From Hydrogenophilaceae bacterium (GTDB lineage: Bacteria > Pseudomonadota > Gammaproteobacteria > Burkholderiales > Thiobacillaceae): DNA of 64,000 nucleotides. Below the pieces are notes generated by a model. The model was not told the origin of the DNA. It worked only from the letters and a program-made list of their open reading frames with translations, and made no database searches. The stretch covers positions 1-64,000 of the forward strand of contig JANJWO010000065.1 of the NCBI GenBank assembly GCA_024709485.1. The letters are read 5' to 3'. Positions 50,796 to 60,852 of this stretch are shown here, in pieces. Each line of letters opens with the position of its first letter. The stretch's first letter is position 1. Both the position numbers and the translations under genes were made by a program.

Positions 50796-52925
50796 TTATT
50801 CGGCGGCGCCTTCGGGCGCGGACGGCGCCTCTTCCTTCTTGGGCGGCTCGGTCAGCGCCTTCATCGACAGGCGCAGACGGCCCTTCTCATCGGCTTCCAG
50901 CACTTTCACACGCACCTGCTGGCCTTCCTTGAGATGCTCGGCCACGGTGGCGATGCGCTCGTGCGCGATCTGGGAGATGTGCAGCAGGCCGTCGCGGCCC
51001 GGCAGCACATTCACAATCGCGCCGAAGTCGAGCAGCTTGACCACGGTGCCGTCGTAGACGGCGCCGACTTCCACCTCGGCGGTGATTTCCTCGATGCGCT
51101 TCTTGGCGGCCTCGCCCGACTCGGTGCTGGTGCAGGCGATCTTGATGCTGCCGTCTTCATCAATATCAATTTGCGTGCCGGTCTCCTCGGTCAGCGCGCG
51201 GATCACGGCGCCGCCCTTGCCGATCACGTCGCGGATCTTCTCCGGATTGATCTTCATGGTGATGATGCGCGGCGCGTAGGCGGACATTTCCTCGCGCGCG
51301 CCGCCGATGGCGTCCTTCATCAGGCCGAGGATGTGCATGCGGCCCTCTTTCGCCTGCTTCAGCGCGGCATCCATGATTTCCTTGGTGATGCCCTGGATCT
51401 TGATGTCCATCTGCAGGGCGGTGACGCCCTTCTCGGAGCCGGCCACCTTGAAGTCCATGTCGCCGAGGTGGTCCTCGTCGCCAAGGATGTCGGTCAGCAC
51501 GGCGAACTTGCCGCCTTCCTTGATGAGGCCCATGGCGATGCCGGCGATGTGCGCCTTCATCGGCACGCCGGCGTCGAGCATGGACAGGCAGCCGCCGCAC
51601 ACCGAGGCCATGGAGGAGGAGCCGTTGGACTCGGTGATCTCGGACACCACGCGCAGGGTGTAGCCGAACTCTTCCTTGGACGGCAGCGCCGCCAGCAGCG
51701 CGCGCTTGGCCAGGCGGCCGTGGCCGATTTCGCGGCGCTTGGGGCTGCCGACGCGGCCGGTCTCGCCGGTGGCGAAGGGCGGCATGTTGTAGTGCAGCAT
51801 GAAGCGCTCGGAGTACTCGCCCATCAGCGACTCGATGGTCTGCTCGTCGCGGCCGGTGCCCAGCGTGGTCACCACCAGCGCCTGGGTTTCGCCGCGGGTG
51901 AACAGGGCGGAACCGTGGGTGCGCGGCAGCACGCCGGTGCGGATGGTGATGGGGCGCACGGTGCGGGTGTCGCGGCCGTCGATGCGCGGCTGGCCGGAGA
52001 GGATGCGGCCGCGCACGACGCGCGCTTCCAGCTTGAAGAATTCGTCCTTGACGACGTTCACCGCCAGGGTGTCCATGTCGGCCGTGATGAGTTCGGCAAA
52101 CACCTTGTCGCGGATGGCATCCACGGCCGCCATGCGCGCCTGCTTCTGCTTGATGGAATAAGCCTCCTGCATGGCCGCGCCGGCCATGGACTCGATCTTG
52201 TTGACGAGTTCGGTGTTGGGGGCGGGCGGCTCCCATTCCCAGGGATCCTTGCCGGCTTCGTCGATCAGTTCGTTGATGGCGTTGATGGCGGCCTGCATCT
52301 GCTGGTGGCCGAACACGACCGCGCCCAGCATGATGTCCTCGGGCAGTTCCATGGCTTCGGATTCCACCATCAGCACGGCGGCTTCGGTGCCGGCGACCAC
52401 GAGATCGAGCGCGGAGTTCTTCAGTTCGGAGCCGGTCGGGTTGAGCACGTATTCGCCGTTGATGAAGCCCACGCGCGCCGCGCCGATGGGGCCGTCGAAC
52501 GGCACGCCGGACAGGGACAGCGCGGCGGAGGCGCCGATCAGGGCGGGGATGTCGGAATCCACTTCCGGATTGGAGGACAGCACGTGCGCGATGACCTGCA
52601 CTTCATTGAAGAAGCCTTCCGGGAACAGCGGGCGGATGGGGCGGTCGATCAGGCGCGAGGTCAGGGTTTCCTTCTCGGTGGGCTTGCCTTCGCGCTTGAA
52701 ATAGCCGCCGGGGATGCGGCCGGCGGCGTAGGTTTTTTCCAGGTAGTCGACGGTCAGCGGGAAAAAGTCCTGGCCGGGCTTCACATCACGCTTGGCGACC
52801 ACGGTGACCAGCACCACGGTGTCGTCCATGTTGACCATGACGGCGCCGTCGGCCTGGCGCGCGATCTCGCCGGTTTCCAGCGTGACGGTGTGGCGGCCGT
52901 ACTGAAACGATTTGGTGACTTTCAT
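50796..52925 (-). CDS. pnp: Polyribonucleotide nucleotidyltransferase (PNPase)
   Basis: A 709-residue 3'-to-5' phosphorolytic exoribonuclease. Two RNase PH domains are joined by a helical domain ([20 protein letters not shown] and [19 protein letters not shown] lie in the second), followed by KH ([18 protein letters not shown]) and S1 ([20 protein letters not shown]) RNA-binding domains and an acidic Pro/Glu tail. It is the last gene of the rimP-to-pnp operon. Confidence 0.98.
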   Translation of the reverse strand: MKVTKSFQYGRHTVTLETGEIARQADGAVMVNMDDTVVLVTVVAKRDVKPGQDFFPLTVDYLEKTYAAGRIPGGYFKREGKPTEKETLTSRLIDRPIRPLFPEGFFNEVQVIAHVLSSNPEVDSDIPALIGASAALSLSGVPFDGPIGAARVGFINGEYVLNPTGSELKNSALDLVVAGTEAAVLMVESEAMELPEDIMLGAVVFGHQQMQAAINAINELIDEAGKDPWEWEPPAPNTELVNKIESMAGAAMQEAYSIKQKQARMAAVDAIRDKVFAELITADMDTLAVNVVKDEFFKLEARVVRGRILSGQPRIDGRDTRTVRPITIRTGVLPRTHGSALFTRGETQALVVTTLGTGRDEQTIESLMGEYSERFMLHYNMPPFATGETGRVGSPKRREIGHGRLAKRALLAALPSKEEFGYTLRVVSEITESNGSSSMASVCGGCLSMLDAGVPMKAHIAGIAMGLIKEGGKFAVLTDILGDEDHLGDMDFKVAGSEKGVTALQMDIKIQGITKEIMDAALKQAKEGRMHILGLMKDAIGGAREEMSAYAPRIITMKINPEKIRDVIGKGGAVIRALTEETGTQIDIDEDGSIKIACTSTESGEAAKKRIEEITAEVEVGAVYDGTVVKLLDFGAIVNVLPGRDGLLHISQIAHERIATVAEHLKEGQQVRVKVLEADEKGRLRLSMKALTEPPKKEEAPSAPEGAAE

Positions 52926-52950
52926 GTTTTTCCTCTTCCTCTAAACGGCA

Positions 52951-52974
52951 CCGCCCCGCGTGCAGGCGGGGCGG
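52951..52974 (-). promoter_or_regulatory. rpsO-pnp intergenic hairpin (likely RNase processing or termination site)
   Basis: CCGCCCCG (52951-52958) pairs with CGGGGCGG (52967-52974) across an eight-base loop. It has no clear T-run. In E. coli the same gap holds a terminator and an RNase III-cut hairpin through which PNPase represses its own synthesis, so an analogous role is plausible. Confidence 0.55.
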
Positions 52975-53035
52975 CTGGTCTTTGATGCGATAGGGTTTGT
53001 CCGTTGCGTGGACGATTGCTTGCGCAGACGCTGCG

Positions 53036-53305
<270 letters not shown>

Positions 53306-53438
53306 GTGTTTCTCCTAGAAGCAGGTGATGGAATCGCGAAGCCCGTTGGCTATTTAGGCTTCGTTCAACGAAGCCGCCCGGCAAATCTGGCGGGCCTCGT
53401 TCGGAAGCTGCGCATGTTACGCTAAAAAGGCTTTTTCC

Positions 53439-54344
53439 TCAAGCAGTTGTGGGCGCCAGGGGGGCCATGAGGCGCGCGGCCACGAGCCTTTCCCCAGCCT
53501 CGGCCAGGCCGAGAAAGCCTTGCGGCGCATAGACGCGGATCTTCCCGCGAACGGCGCAGCCGGCGGGCAGCGCGGGTTGCTTGCCGTGCACGAGTTGTCG
53601 CGCCGTGTCGGCATCGACATCGAGCCGCGGCAGCTGGGCGACCAGGGCGTCGGGCGCGAGCAGCATGGCGAGGCGTTGCGCCTCATCCAGGCTTTCCAGG
53701 GCTTCGAGACTGAGCGCCTGGTCGAGGGAAAAGGCGCCGCTGGCGGTGCGCCTGAGCGCGCTGAGATGCGCGCCGCAGCCCAGCGCCTTGCCGATGTCCT
53801 CGGCCAGGGTGCGGATGTAGGTGCCGCCGGAGCAGCGCACGGCGATGGTCAGCTCATCGCCTGCCAGTTTCTCGGCATCGAGGCTGTGGATGGTGATTGC
53901 TCTGGGCGGGCGCTCGATTTCGATACCGGCGCGCGCGTATTCGTACAAGGGGCGGCCCTGGTGCTTGAGTGCGGAATACATGGGCGGGGTTTGCAGCAGC
54001 GGGCCGCTGAATCGCGGCAGCAGTTGCAGGACGGCATCGAGCGTTACCGCAACGGGGCGGATGTCCAGCACTTCGCCCTCGATGTCGCCCGTCGTCGTGG
54101 TGACGCCGAGCTTGAGCACGGCGCGGTAGGCCTTGTCGCCGTGCAGGGCGAAGCTGGAAAACTTGGTGGCCTGGCCGAAACAGATGGGCAGCAGGCCCGA
54201 AGCAAAAGGGTCGAGCGTGCCGGTGTGTCCGGCCTTGGCGGCGTTGAACAGGCGCTTGGCTTTCTGCAGCGCGGCGTTGGATGTCCAGCCGGTCGGCTTG
54301 TCGAGCAGCAGCACGCCGTCGATGTTTAAACGCGGCGACTTCAT
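53439..54344 (-). CDS. truB: tRNA pseudouridine(55) synthase
   Basis: A 301-residue enzyme that makes pseudouridine 55 in the T loop of tRNAs. The catalytic aspartate D45 lies in GHTGTLDPFASGLLP, with the substrate-binding blocks GGTYIRTLAEDIGKALGCGA and the C-terminal PUA-like domain. Order infB-rbfA-truB-rpsO is conserved; a hairpin repeat separates it from rbfA. Confidence 0.97.
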   Translation of the reverse strand: MKSPRLNIDGVLLLDKPTGWTSNAALQKAKRLFNAAKAGHTGTLDPFASGLLPICFGQATKFSSFALHGDKAYRAVLKLGVTTTTGDIEGEVLDIRPVAVTLDAVLQLLPRFSGPLLQTPPMYSALKHQGRPLYEYARAGIEIERPPRAITIHSLDAEKLAGDELTIAVRCSGGTYIRTLAEDIGKALGCGAHLSALRRTASGAFSLDQALSLEALESLDEAQRLAMLLAPDALVAQLPRLDVDADTARQLVHGKQPALPAGCAVRGKIRVYAPQGFLGLAEAGERLVAARLMAPLAPTTA

Positions 54345-54378
54345 TTGATCGAATCCATTGCGAACAAAGATTTTTTCT

Positions 54379-54450
54379 CACAAGGAGGACAAGAGGGCAG
54401 GAGTAAAGCCGCCAGCTGCAATCGTCTTATCCTCCTGTCCTCTTTGTTCG
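54379..54450. repeat. Intergenic hairpin repeat, ACAAGGAGG-monomer class
   Basis: The left arm 54379-54406 (CACAAGGAGGACAAGAGGGC then AGGAGTAA) pairs with the right arm 54425-54450 (CTTATCCTCCTGTCCTCTTT then GTTCG). Eighteen bases separate the arms. It lies between rbfA and truB inside an essential operon. Confidence 0.85.
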
Positions 54451-54493
54451 TGGCTTTTTTCTTCGCTGTTTCCTGCAGCAGATTTCGCTGAAG

Positions 54494-54868
54494 TTATTCG
54501 TCCTTCGGATGCTTGGCGTCTTCCGCGATGGCCTGGTCGATGAGCTGCGACAGGTGCATGCCCTGTTCCACCGACTCGTCGTAGACGAAGGTCAGCTGCG
54601 GCACCAGACGCAGCTTCATGCGGCGCGCGAGCTGGCTGCGCAGGAAGCCGCCGGCGCGTTTGAGCCCGCTCAGCACGTCCTGGTGCGTGGCCTTGGGGTT
54701 GAGGCTGGTGACGAAGATTTTTGCGTGCTCCAGGTCGGAGGTGACCTCGACGCCGGTGACGGTGACGAGGCCGACGCGCGGATCCTTCAGCTCCAGGCGA
54801 ATGACTTCCGCCAGCTCGCGCTGGATTTCGTCGGCGACTCTACGGGAGCGAGGGAAGTCTTTGGGCAT
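54494..54868 (-). CDS. rbfA: Ribosome-binding factor A
   Basis: A 124-residue KH-fold protein needed for late maturation of the 30S subunit. Family blocks are RVADEIQRELAEVIRLELKD, GLVTVTGVEVTSDLEHAKIF and the closing RMKLRLVPQLTFVYDESVEQ. Its ATG and ribosome site are part of the terminal repeat of an inverted-repeat element that separates it from infB. Confidence 0.97.
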   Translation of the reverse strand: MPKDFPRSRRVADEIQRELAEVIRLELKDPRVGLVTVTGVEVTSDLEHAKIFVTSLNPKATHQDVLSGLKRAGGFLRSQLARRMKLRLVPQLTFVYDESVEQGMHLSQLIDQAIAEDAKHPKDE

Positions 54869-55013
54869 GAACGCCTCTATAAATTTACTGCGCGGGCGTG
54901 ATCCGGACGCGTCCGGTGCTCGAAATGCTCATGTATGTCCATATACACTCCGCTTCCTGCGCTCCGGGCGCACCCGGCTGACGCCCGCTCGCGACAATTT
55001 CTAGAGGCGTTCA
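54868..55013. repeat. 146-base inverted-repeat element between infB and rbfA
   Basis: The ends are perfect 12-base inverted repeats, TGAACGCCTCTA (54868-54879) and TAGAGGCGTTCA (55002-55013). The similarity between the arms continues imperfectly inward (AAATT, GGGCGT, CCGG-type blocks), so nearly the whole element could fold into one long hairpin. The centre reads GCTCATGTATGTCCATATAC. It resembles a MITE or a BIME-type element rather than a gene. Confidence 0.7.
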
Positions 55014-55024
55014 TTCGGTTTGAA

Positions 55025-57676
55025 TTACAGTGTCCGTGCCACTTCCACGACCTCGTAGACTTCCAGCTGGTCGCCTTCCTTGATGTCGTTGTAGTTTTTG
55101 AGCGAGAGGCCGCATTCGAAGCCTTCCTTGACTTCCTTCACGTCGTCCTTGACGCGCTTGAGGGAATCCAGTTCGCCGTCGAACAGCACGACGTTGTCGC
55201 GCAACAGGCGCACGCGTGCGCCGCGTTTCACCAGCCCGGACAGCACCATGCAGCCCGCCACGGCGCCGACCTTGGGCACCTGGAAGACCTGGCGGATCTC
55301 GGCCTGGCCGAGCACGTTCTCCTTCTTCTCCGGCGACAGCAGGCCGGAGAGCGCGGCTTTCACGTCATCCACGGCTTCGTAGATGATGTTGTAGTAGCGA
55401 ATGTCCACGCCCGAGGACTCGGCCAGCTTGCGCGCATTGGCGTCGGCGCGCACGTTGAAGCCGATGATCACGGCCTTGGAGGCGAGCGCCAGGTTGACGT
55501 CGGATTCGGTGATGCCGCCGACGGCGCTGTGGATGACGTTGACCTTGACCTCGTCGGTGGACAGGCGGCTCAGCGCGTGGGCAAGACCCTCGTAGGAGCC
55601 CTGCACGTCGGCCTTGAGGATGAGCGGCAGTTGCTTGACTTCGCCCTCGGCCATCTGCTCGAACATGGATTCGAGCTTGGCGGCCTGCTGCTTGGCGAGC
55701 TTGACGTCGCGGTACTTGCCCTGGCGGAACAGCGCGATCTCGCGCGCCTTCTTCTCGTCCGGCAGCACCAGCGCGTCGTCGCCGGCATTGGGCACGTCGG
55801 ACAGACCCTGGATTTCCACCGGGATGGAGGGGCCGGCCTCGTTGATGTTCTTGCCGTTCTCGTCCTGCATGGCGCGCACGCGGCCGAAGGCCTGGCCCGC
55901 GAGCAGGATGTCGCCGCGCTTCAAGGTGCCGGACTGCACCAGCACCGTGGCGACCGGGCCCTTGCCCTTGTCGAGGCGCGATTCGATGACGATGCCCTTG
56001 GCCGGCGCATCCTGAGGCGCGGTGAGTTCGAGCACTTCGGATTGCAGCAGCACGGCGTCGAGCAGGGCGTCGATGCCCTGGCCGGTCTTGGCCGAAACGT
56101 CCACGAACATGGCCTCGCCGCCCCATTCTTCCGGCACCACCGCGTGGTTGGCCAGTTCCTGACGGATGCGCTCGGGGTTGGCTTCCGGCTTGTCGATCTT
56201 GTTCACCGCCACCACCACCGGCAGGCCGGCGGCCTTGGCGTGGTGGATGGCTTCGGTGGTGGTGGGCATGACGCCGTCGTCCGCCGCCACCACCAGGATC
56301 ACCAGGTCGGTGGCCTTGGCGCCGCGCGCGCGCATGGCGGTAAAGGCCTCGTGACCGGGGGTGTCGAGGAAGGTGATCATGCCCTTGGGCGTTTTCACGT
56401 GGTAGGCGCCGATGTGCTGGGTGATGCCGCCGGCTTCGCCCGCCGCCACCTTGGCGCGGCGGATGTAGTCCAAAAGCGAGGTCTTGCCGTGGTCGACGTG
56501 ACCCATGACTGTGACCACCGGGGCGCGCGGCAAGGAAACATGCTCCACGGCGCTTTCCTCGAGGAAGGCTTCCGGCGTGTCGATGGCCGCGGCCTTGGCG
56601 AGGTGGCCCATCTCCTCGACCACGATCATGGCGGTTTCCTGGTCGAGCACCTGGTTGATGGTGACCATGGAGCCCATCTTCATCAGCGTCTTGATGACTT
56701 CCGCGGCCTTCACCGACATCTTGTGCGCAAGATCGGCCACGGTGATGGTTTCGGGCACGCTGACCTCGCGCACCACCGGCTCGGTGGGCGCGACGAACTG
56801 GTGCTGGGTTTCCTCGGCTTTGTGGCGTCCGCCGGCTTTCTTGCCGCGCCAGCCGTCGCCGCCGCCGTCGCCGCGCGTTTTCAGGGCGCGCTTCTTCTGC
56901 GCTTCCTCGGCCCAGGTGCCTTTTTCCTTCTTGGCCGGCTTCTTGACCTCGCCCTCGGGCTTGGCGGGCTTGTGCAAGGTGGTGGTGGCGCCGGCTTCCG
57001 GCTTGGCCGGGGCCTTGGCGGCTTCGGCCGCGCGCGCGGCTTCGGCCTGCTTTCTCAGCAGTTCGCGTTCCTGTCTGAGGCGCAGGTCTTCGGCCTGGGC
57101 GGCCAGCAGCGCCTGGTGGCGGCGGGCTTCCTCCTCGCGCACCTGGCGTTCGGCCTCGTCGATCACGGAAACCTTCTTGCGCACGGTGCGCTTGGGTTTG
57201 GCTTCCTCCACGGGCGGCTGTTCCGCCGGGGCTTCGGCCACGACGGACTCGGGCTCAGGCTCGGGTGCGGGGGGAGGCGCGGGCGGCGGCTCGACAGCGG
57301 GCGGCGGGAGCTCGACCACCGGCTCCGGCGCTGCAATTTCAGCCACCGGTTCCGCTGCGGGCGCGGCCTCTTCGAGGGCGGCGGCATCGCGCTTCACGTA
57401 GGTGCGCTTCTTGCGCACCTCCACTTGAATGGTGCGGGACTTGCCCGTGGTGCTGGCGGCCTTGATCTCGGTGGTCTGCTTGCGCGTCAGCGTGATCTTG
57501 GTCTTGGGCTTTTCCTCGGCGCCGTGCATCTTGCGAAGATACTCAAGCAACTGGGTCTTGTCGGCCTCGGTGACGATGTCGCCCGCGGCGGTTTTGTGCA
57601 CGCCGGCCGACTTGAGCTGCTCCAGCAGCAGCTCGGGCGAAAGCTTCAGTTCCTTGGCAAATTGTTCAACATTCAT
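55025..57676 (-). CDS. infB: Translation initiation factor IF-2
   Basis: An 883-residue GTPase that brings initiator tRNA to the 30S subunit. The long N-terminus is rich in Ala, Pro, Glu and Lys (about 90-330). The GTPase domain has G1 [13 protein letters not shown]3 DTPGHEAF and G4 NKIDKP, followed by the IF-2 C-terminal domains. It follows nusA in the standard operon. Confidence 0.98.
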   Translation of the reverse strand: MNVEQFAKELKLSPELLLEQLKSAGVHKTAAGDIVTEADKTQLLEYLRKMHGAEEKPKTKITLTRKQTTEIKAASTTGKSRTIQVEVRKKRTYVKRDAAALEEAAPAAEPVAEIAAPEPVVELPPPAVEPPPAPPPAPEPEPESVVAEAPAEQPPVEEAKPKRTVRKKVSVIDEAERQVREEEARRHQALLAAQAEDLRLRQERELLRKQAEAARAAEAAKAPAKPEAGATTTLHKPAKPEGEVKKPAKKEKGTWAEEAQKKRALKTRGDGGGDGWRGKKAGGRHKAEETQHQFVAPTEPVVREVSVPETITVADLAHKMSVKAAEVIKTLMKMGSMVTINQVLDQETAMIVVEEMGHLAKAAAIDTPEAFLEESAVEHVSLPRAPVVTVMGHVDHGKTSLLDYIRRAKVAAGEAGGITQHIGAYHVKTPKGMITFLDTPGHEAFTAMRARGAKATDLVILVVAADDGVMPTTTEAIHHAKAAGLPVVVAVNKIDKPEANPERIRQELANHAVVPEEWGGEAMFVDVSAKTGQGIDALLDAVLLQSEVLELTAPQDAPAKGIVIESRLDKGKGPVATVLVQSGTLKRGDILLAGQAFGRVRAMQDENGKNINEAGPSIPVEIQGLSDVPNAGDDALVLPDEKKAREIALFRQGKYRDVKLAKQQAAKLESMFEQMAEGEVKQLPLILKADVQGSYEGLAHALSRLSTDEVKVNVIHSAVGGITESDVNLALASKAVIIGFNVRADANARKLAESSGVDIRYYNIIYEAVDDVKAALSGLLSPEKKENVLGQAEIRQVFQVPKVGAVAGCMVLSGLVKRGARVRLLRDNVVLFDGELDSLKRVKDDVKEVKEGFECGLSLKNYNDIKEGDQLEVYEVVEVARTL

Positions 57677-57720
57677 GCAGCGGATTCCGTCCTTTGTGCT
57701 CAGGCTAACGCGTTGTCAAA

Positions 57721-59217
57721 TTATTCGGCGGCCGATTCGCCTTCTTCGGCGAACCAGGGCGCGCGCGCAGCCATGATGAGCTGCCTGGCGCGTTCTTCGT
57801 CCATGTCGGTCATTTCGACCAGATCATCGACCGCCAGATCGGCCAGATCCTCGGTGGTGTGCACACCCTTGGCGGCCAGGAGGCGCGCGGTTTCCGGGTC
57901 CATGCCTTCCAGCGACAAGAGATCGCCGGCGGAAGCCTCGACCTTCTCCTCGCCGACGATGGCGGCGGTGAGCAGGGCGTTGCGGGCGCGGGTTCTCAAC
58001 TCCTCGATGATTTCCTCGTCGAAGGCCTCGATTTCCTGCATTTCGGTGATCGGCACGTAGGCCACTTCCTCCAGGGTGGAGAAGCCTTCGTCCACCAGGA
58101 TCTGCGCCACTTCCTCGTCCACGTCGAGCTTCTCCATGAACAGGCTGCGGATGGTCTCGGTTTCCTTGGCCTTTTTCTCGGAGGCGACTTCCTCGGTGAT
58201 GATGTTGAGCTCCCAGCCGGTGAGTTCCGAGGCGAGGCGCACGTTCTGGCCGTTGGAGCCGATGGCCTTGCCGAGCTGGTCTTCTTCCACCACCACGTCG
58301 ATGCTGTGCTTGTCCTCGTCCACCACGATGCGGCTGACTTCGGCCGGCGCCAGGGCATTGATCACGAACTGGGCGGGGTCGGGCGACCACAGGATGATAT
58401 CGACGCGCTCGCCGGCGAGTTCGTTGGTGACCGAAGTCACGCGCGAACCGCGCAAGCCGATGCAGGTGCCGATCGGGTCGATGCGCGGATCATTGGACTT
58501 GACGGCGATCTTGGCGCGCAGCCCGGGGTCGCGCGCGGCGCCCTTGATCTCGATCAGGCCTTCCTCGATTTCCGGCACTTCCAGCTCGAACAGCTTCATG
58601 ATGAATTCGGGCGCGGTGCGCGACAGCACCAGTTGCGGGCCGCGGCCGCTGCGCTCGATCTTGGACAGGTAGGCGCGCACGCGGTCGCCGACGCGCAGGT
58701 TCTCGCGCGCGATCATCTGGTCGCGGTGCAGGAAGCCCTCGATGCGGCCGGATTCGATGATGGCGTTGCCGCGGTCCATGCGCTTGACCACGCCGGTCAC
58801 CAGGTGCTCCTTGCGCTCCAGGAAGTCGTTGAGGATCTGCTCGCGCTCGGCGTCGCGGATGCGCTGCAGGATCACCTGCTTGGCGGCCTGCGCGCCGATG
58901 CGGCCGAATTCCATGGCCTCGATCGGTTCCTCGACGAAGTCGCCGACCTGGATGTCGGGATGATCGTACTGCGCGTCGACCAGCAGGATCTGGTTGTCCT
59001 CGGATTCCAGTTCCTGTTCGGTGACGACCTGCCAGCGGCGGAAGGCTTTGTAGTCGCCGGTTTCGTGGTCGATCTCGACGCGCACGTCGGCTTCGCCCTT
59101 GATGCGTTTCTTGGTCGCAGAGGCCAGGGCCATCTCCAGCGCGCCGAAGACGACCTCCGGCGCAACGTTCTTCTCGCGCGCCAGCGCATCCACCAGCATC
59201 AGCATTTCGCGACTCAT
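57721..59217 (-). CDS. nusA: Transcription termination/antitermination protein NusA
   Basis: A 498-residue elongation factor with an N-terminal RNA polymerase-binding domain, S1 ([20 protein letters not shown]), two KH domains ([20 protein letters not shown] and [20 protein letters not shown]) and two acidic C-terminal repeats ([40 protein letters not shown]), the E. coli-type arrangement. It precedes infB by 44 bases. Confidence 0.98.
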   Translation of the reverse strand: MSREMLMLVDALAREKNVAPEVVFGALEMALASATKKRIKGEADVRVEIDHETGDYKAFRRWQVVTEQELESEDNQILLVDAQYDHPDIQVGDFVEEPIEAMEFGRIGAQAAKQVILQRIRDAEREQILNDFLERKEHLVTGVVKRMDRGNAIIESGRIEGFLHRDQMIARENLRVGDRVRAYLSKIERSGRGPQLVLSRTAPEFIMKLFELEVPEIEEGLIEIKGAARDPGLRAKIAVKSNDPRIDPIGTCIGLRGSRVTSVTNELAGERVDIILWSPDPAQFVINALAPAEVSRIVVDEDKHSIDVVVEEDQLGKAIGSNGQNVRLASELTGWELNIITEEVASEKKAKETETIRSLFMEKLDVDEEVAQILVDEGFSTLEEVAYVPITEMQEIEAFDEEIIEELRTRARNALLTAAIVGEEKVEASAGDLLSLEGMDPETARLLAAKGVHTTEDLADLAVDDLVEMTDMDEERARQLIMAARAPWFAEEGESAAE

Positions 59218-59251
59218 CGTTTCATCCTCCAGCTCAAAATTCGGGCGCTGT

Positions 59252-59677
59252 TCAAAATTCAGGTTTCAGGCGCACCGAATCGAGATTGTTCCAGTCCAGC
59301 AAAATCACGGCGCCGTCCACGTCCAGGCTGAGCTTGTCGTTCTCCAGGCCCAGCAGCCTGCCGCTGAACTTCTTGCGCTTGTCCATCGGCACGCGCAGCT
59401 TCACGTTCACCATGTGTCCGGCAAAGCGGCTGAAATCCGCCGCCTTGGTCAACGGTCGGTCAAGTCCGGGCGACGACACTTCCAGGCGCTCGTAGGCCAC
59501 ATTCTCCACGGCAAACAGCCGGGTCAGGTGGTTGCTGACGGTCACGCAATCATCGACCGTGATGCCTTCGGGCTTGTCGATGAACACGCGCAGCAGCCCG
59601 CGCCCGGCACGCTCCCAGGCGACCAGTTCGTAGCCCAAGCCGGCAAGCGTGGATTCGAGCAGCGCGGACAATTCCAT
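59252..59677 (-). CDS. rimP: Ribosome maturation factor RimP
   Basis: A 141-residue protein needed for 30S assembly. The N-terminal [20 protein letters not shown] and the central [20 protein letters not shown] are the family marks. It is the first gene of the rimP-nusA-infB operon and follows the tRNA cluster terminator. Confidence 0.96.
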   Translation of the reverse strand: MELSALLESTLAGLGYELVAWERAGRGLLRVFIDKPEGITVDDCVTVSNHLTRLFAVENVAYERLEVSSPGLDRPLTKAADFSRFAGHMVNVKLRVPMDKRKKFSGRLLGLENDKLSLDVDGAVILLDWNNLDSVRLKPEF

Positions 59678-59692
59678 GTTTCAGCCGTACAA

Positions 59693-59716
59693 ATAAAAAA
59701 TGGGCGAACCGCCCAT
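59693..59716 (-). terminator. Rho-independent terminator of the tRNA cluster
   Basis: TGGGCG (59701-59706) and CGCCCA (59710-59715) form a compact stem with a three-base loop, followed on the minus strand by a T-run (59694-59700 as A on the plus strand). It lies between tRNA-Leu and rimP. Confidence 0.9.
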
Positions 59717-59797
59717 GCCATAAAACAGCACTAAATTTAACCCGCCGAATTATACCCGCAAAATGGCAAAAAAGCGAGTCCGCGAAGGGGTTGGGGG

Positions 59798-59887
59798 TGG
59801 TGCCCGGAACCGGAATCGAACCGGTAAGGGCTGATTAGGCCCGGCGGATTTTAAGTCCGCTGTGTTTACCAATTTCACCACCCGGGC
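59798..59887 (-). tRNA. tRNA-Leu (anticodon TAA)
   Basis: A minus-strand type II tRNA with a long variable arm. Acceptor GCCCGGG/TCCGGGC, anticodon loop CTTAAAA, T loop TTCGATT, discriminator A and encoded CCA. Third gene of a Gly-Cys-Leu cluster downstream of pgsA. Confidence 0.94.
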
Positions 59888-59896
59888 TTGCGATTC

Positions 59897-59991
59897 CGCG
59901 TCCAGACCGCTTGTGGCTTTGTCGGCTGCGCCTTGCCGTACAGCGTGTACTGTCTGCGGCTCGCCTTCGCGCCACAATCGGTCTGGACGCG
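59897..59991. repeat. Inverted-repeat element between tRNA-Leu and tRNA-Cys
   Basis: CGCGTCCAGACCG (59897-59909) and CGGTCTGGACGCG (59979-59991) are perfect inverted repeats, and the pairing continues through TTGTGGC/GCCACAA with a single mismatch, giving arms of about 21 bases around a core of about 53 bases. It would have to be removed during tRNA processing. Confidence 0.75.
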
Positions 59992-60021
59992 TAATGGAGC
60001 GGGGATTGTAACAGGGGGAAA

Positions 60022-60095
60022 TGGAGGCGGGGGTCGGAATCGAACCGGCGTAGACGGCTTTGCAGGCCGCTGCATAACCACTTTGCTACCCCGCC
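60022..60095 (-). tRNA. tRNA-Cys (anticodon GCA)
   Basis: Minus-strand cloverleaf with acceptor GGCGGGG, anticodon loop CTGCAAA, T loop TTCGATT, discriminator T (standard for Cys) and encoded CCA. Middle gene of the Gly-Cys-Leu cluster. Confidence 0.94.
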
Positions 60096-60158
60096 GCGAA
60101 GGCTTGCAACGAAAAAGGGAAAACGAAAGCGCATGACTTTCGTTTTCCCCAGGGTGTC

Positions 60159-60234
60159 TGGAGCGGGAAACGAGGCTCGAACTCGCGACCTCAACCTTGG
60201 CAAGGTTGCGCTCTACCAACTGAGCTATTCCCGC
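60159..60234 (-). tRNA. tRNA-Gly (anticodon GCC)
   Basis: Minus-strand cloverleaf with acceptor GCGGGAA/TTCCCGC, D arm TAGCTCAGTTGGTAGAG, anticodon loop TTGCCAA, discriminator T and encoded CCA. First gene of the cluster, 54 bases after pgsA, as in E. coli uvrC-pgsA-glyW-cysT-leuZ. Confidence 0.95.
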
Positions 60235-60288
60235 GTTAGGAGCCGCGCATTATGGTGAAAGCTGAAACGCCTGTCAATATCGTTTGCG

Positions 60289-60852
60289 TCATTCGCGCAA
60301 AGTTTTTGCCGCCATGCGCAGGTAGTAGAACATGGAAACCAGGGTCAGCAGGGCGGCGAGGCCGATCAGCAGGTGGCCCAGGGATTGAATGGGAATGCCG
60401 GCCAGCGGCTTCCAGTACAGCAGCAGGCTGATGGAGATCATCTGGAACGCGGTCTTGAGCTTGCCGATGAAGCTCACCGCCACGCTGCCGGATTTGCCCG
60501 CCTTGGCCATCCATTCGCGCAGCGCCGAGATGGCGATTTCGCGGCCGATGATGATGAGCGCGATCACCGGATGGGCGCGGCCCAGATCCACCAGTACGAT
60601 GAGCGCTGCCGCCACCATGAGCTTGTCCGCCACCGGGTCGAGGAAGGCGCCGAAGGCCGAAGTCTGGTTGAGCCTGCGCGCGAGATAGCCGTCCAGCCAG
60701 TCGGTCAGCGCGGCCACGATGAACAACACCGTGGCGAACCGGTTGGCTTCCGTTGCGGACAGCCAGTCGGCGGGCAGGTAGAACACGCCGATGACCAGCG
60801 GGATGAACAGGATGCGCAGCCAGGTCAGCAGGTTGGGGAGATTAAGGGGCAT
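60289..60852 (-). CDS. pgsA: CDP-diacylglycerol-glycerol-3-phosphate 3-phosphatidyltransferase
   Basis: A 187-residue membrane enzyme making phosphatidylglycerol phosphate. The CDP-alcohol phosphotransferase motif is complete, with D54-G55, A58-R59, G68, D72 and D76 in order. About five helices are visible. Its ATG overlaps the uvrC stop by one base (TGATG). The reading frame is open upstream within uvrC, but that extension is not coding. Confidence 0.96.
   Translation of the reverse strand: MPLNLPNLLTWLRILFIPLVIGVFYLPADWLSATEANRFATVLFIVAALTDWLDGYLARRLNQTSAFGAFLDPVADKLMVAAALIVLVDLGRAHPVIALIIIGREIAISALREWMAKAGKSGSVAVSFIGKLKTAFQMISISLLLYWKPLAGIPIQSLGHLLIGLAALLTLVSMFYYLRMAAKTLRE

Noticed and set aside
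54935..58060. 1041-codon plus-strand frame spanning infB and part of nusA
   Set aside because: It is the complement of infB; its composition is low complexity and its start lies inside an inverted-repeat element.
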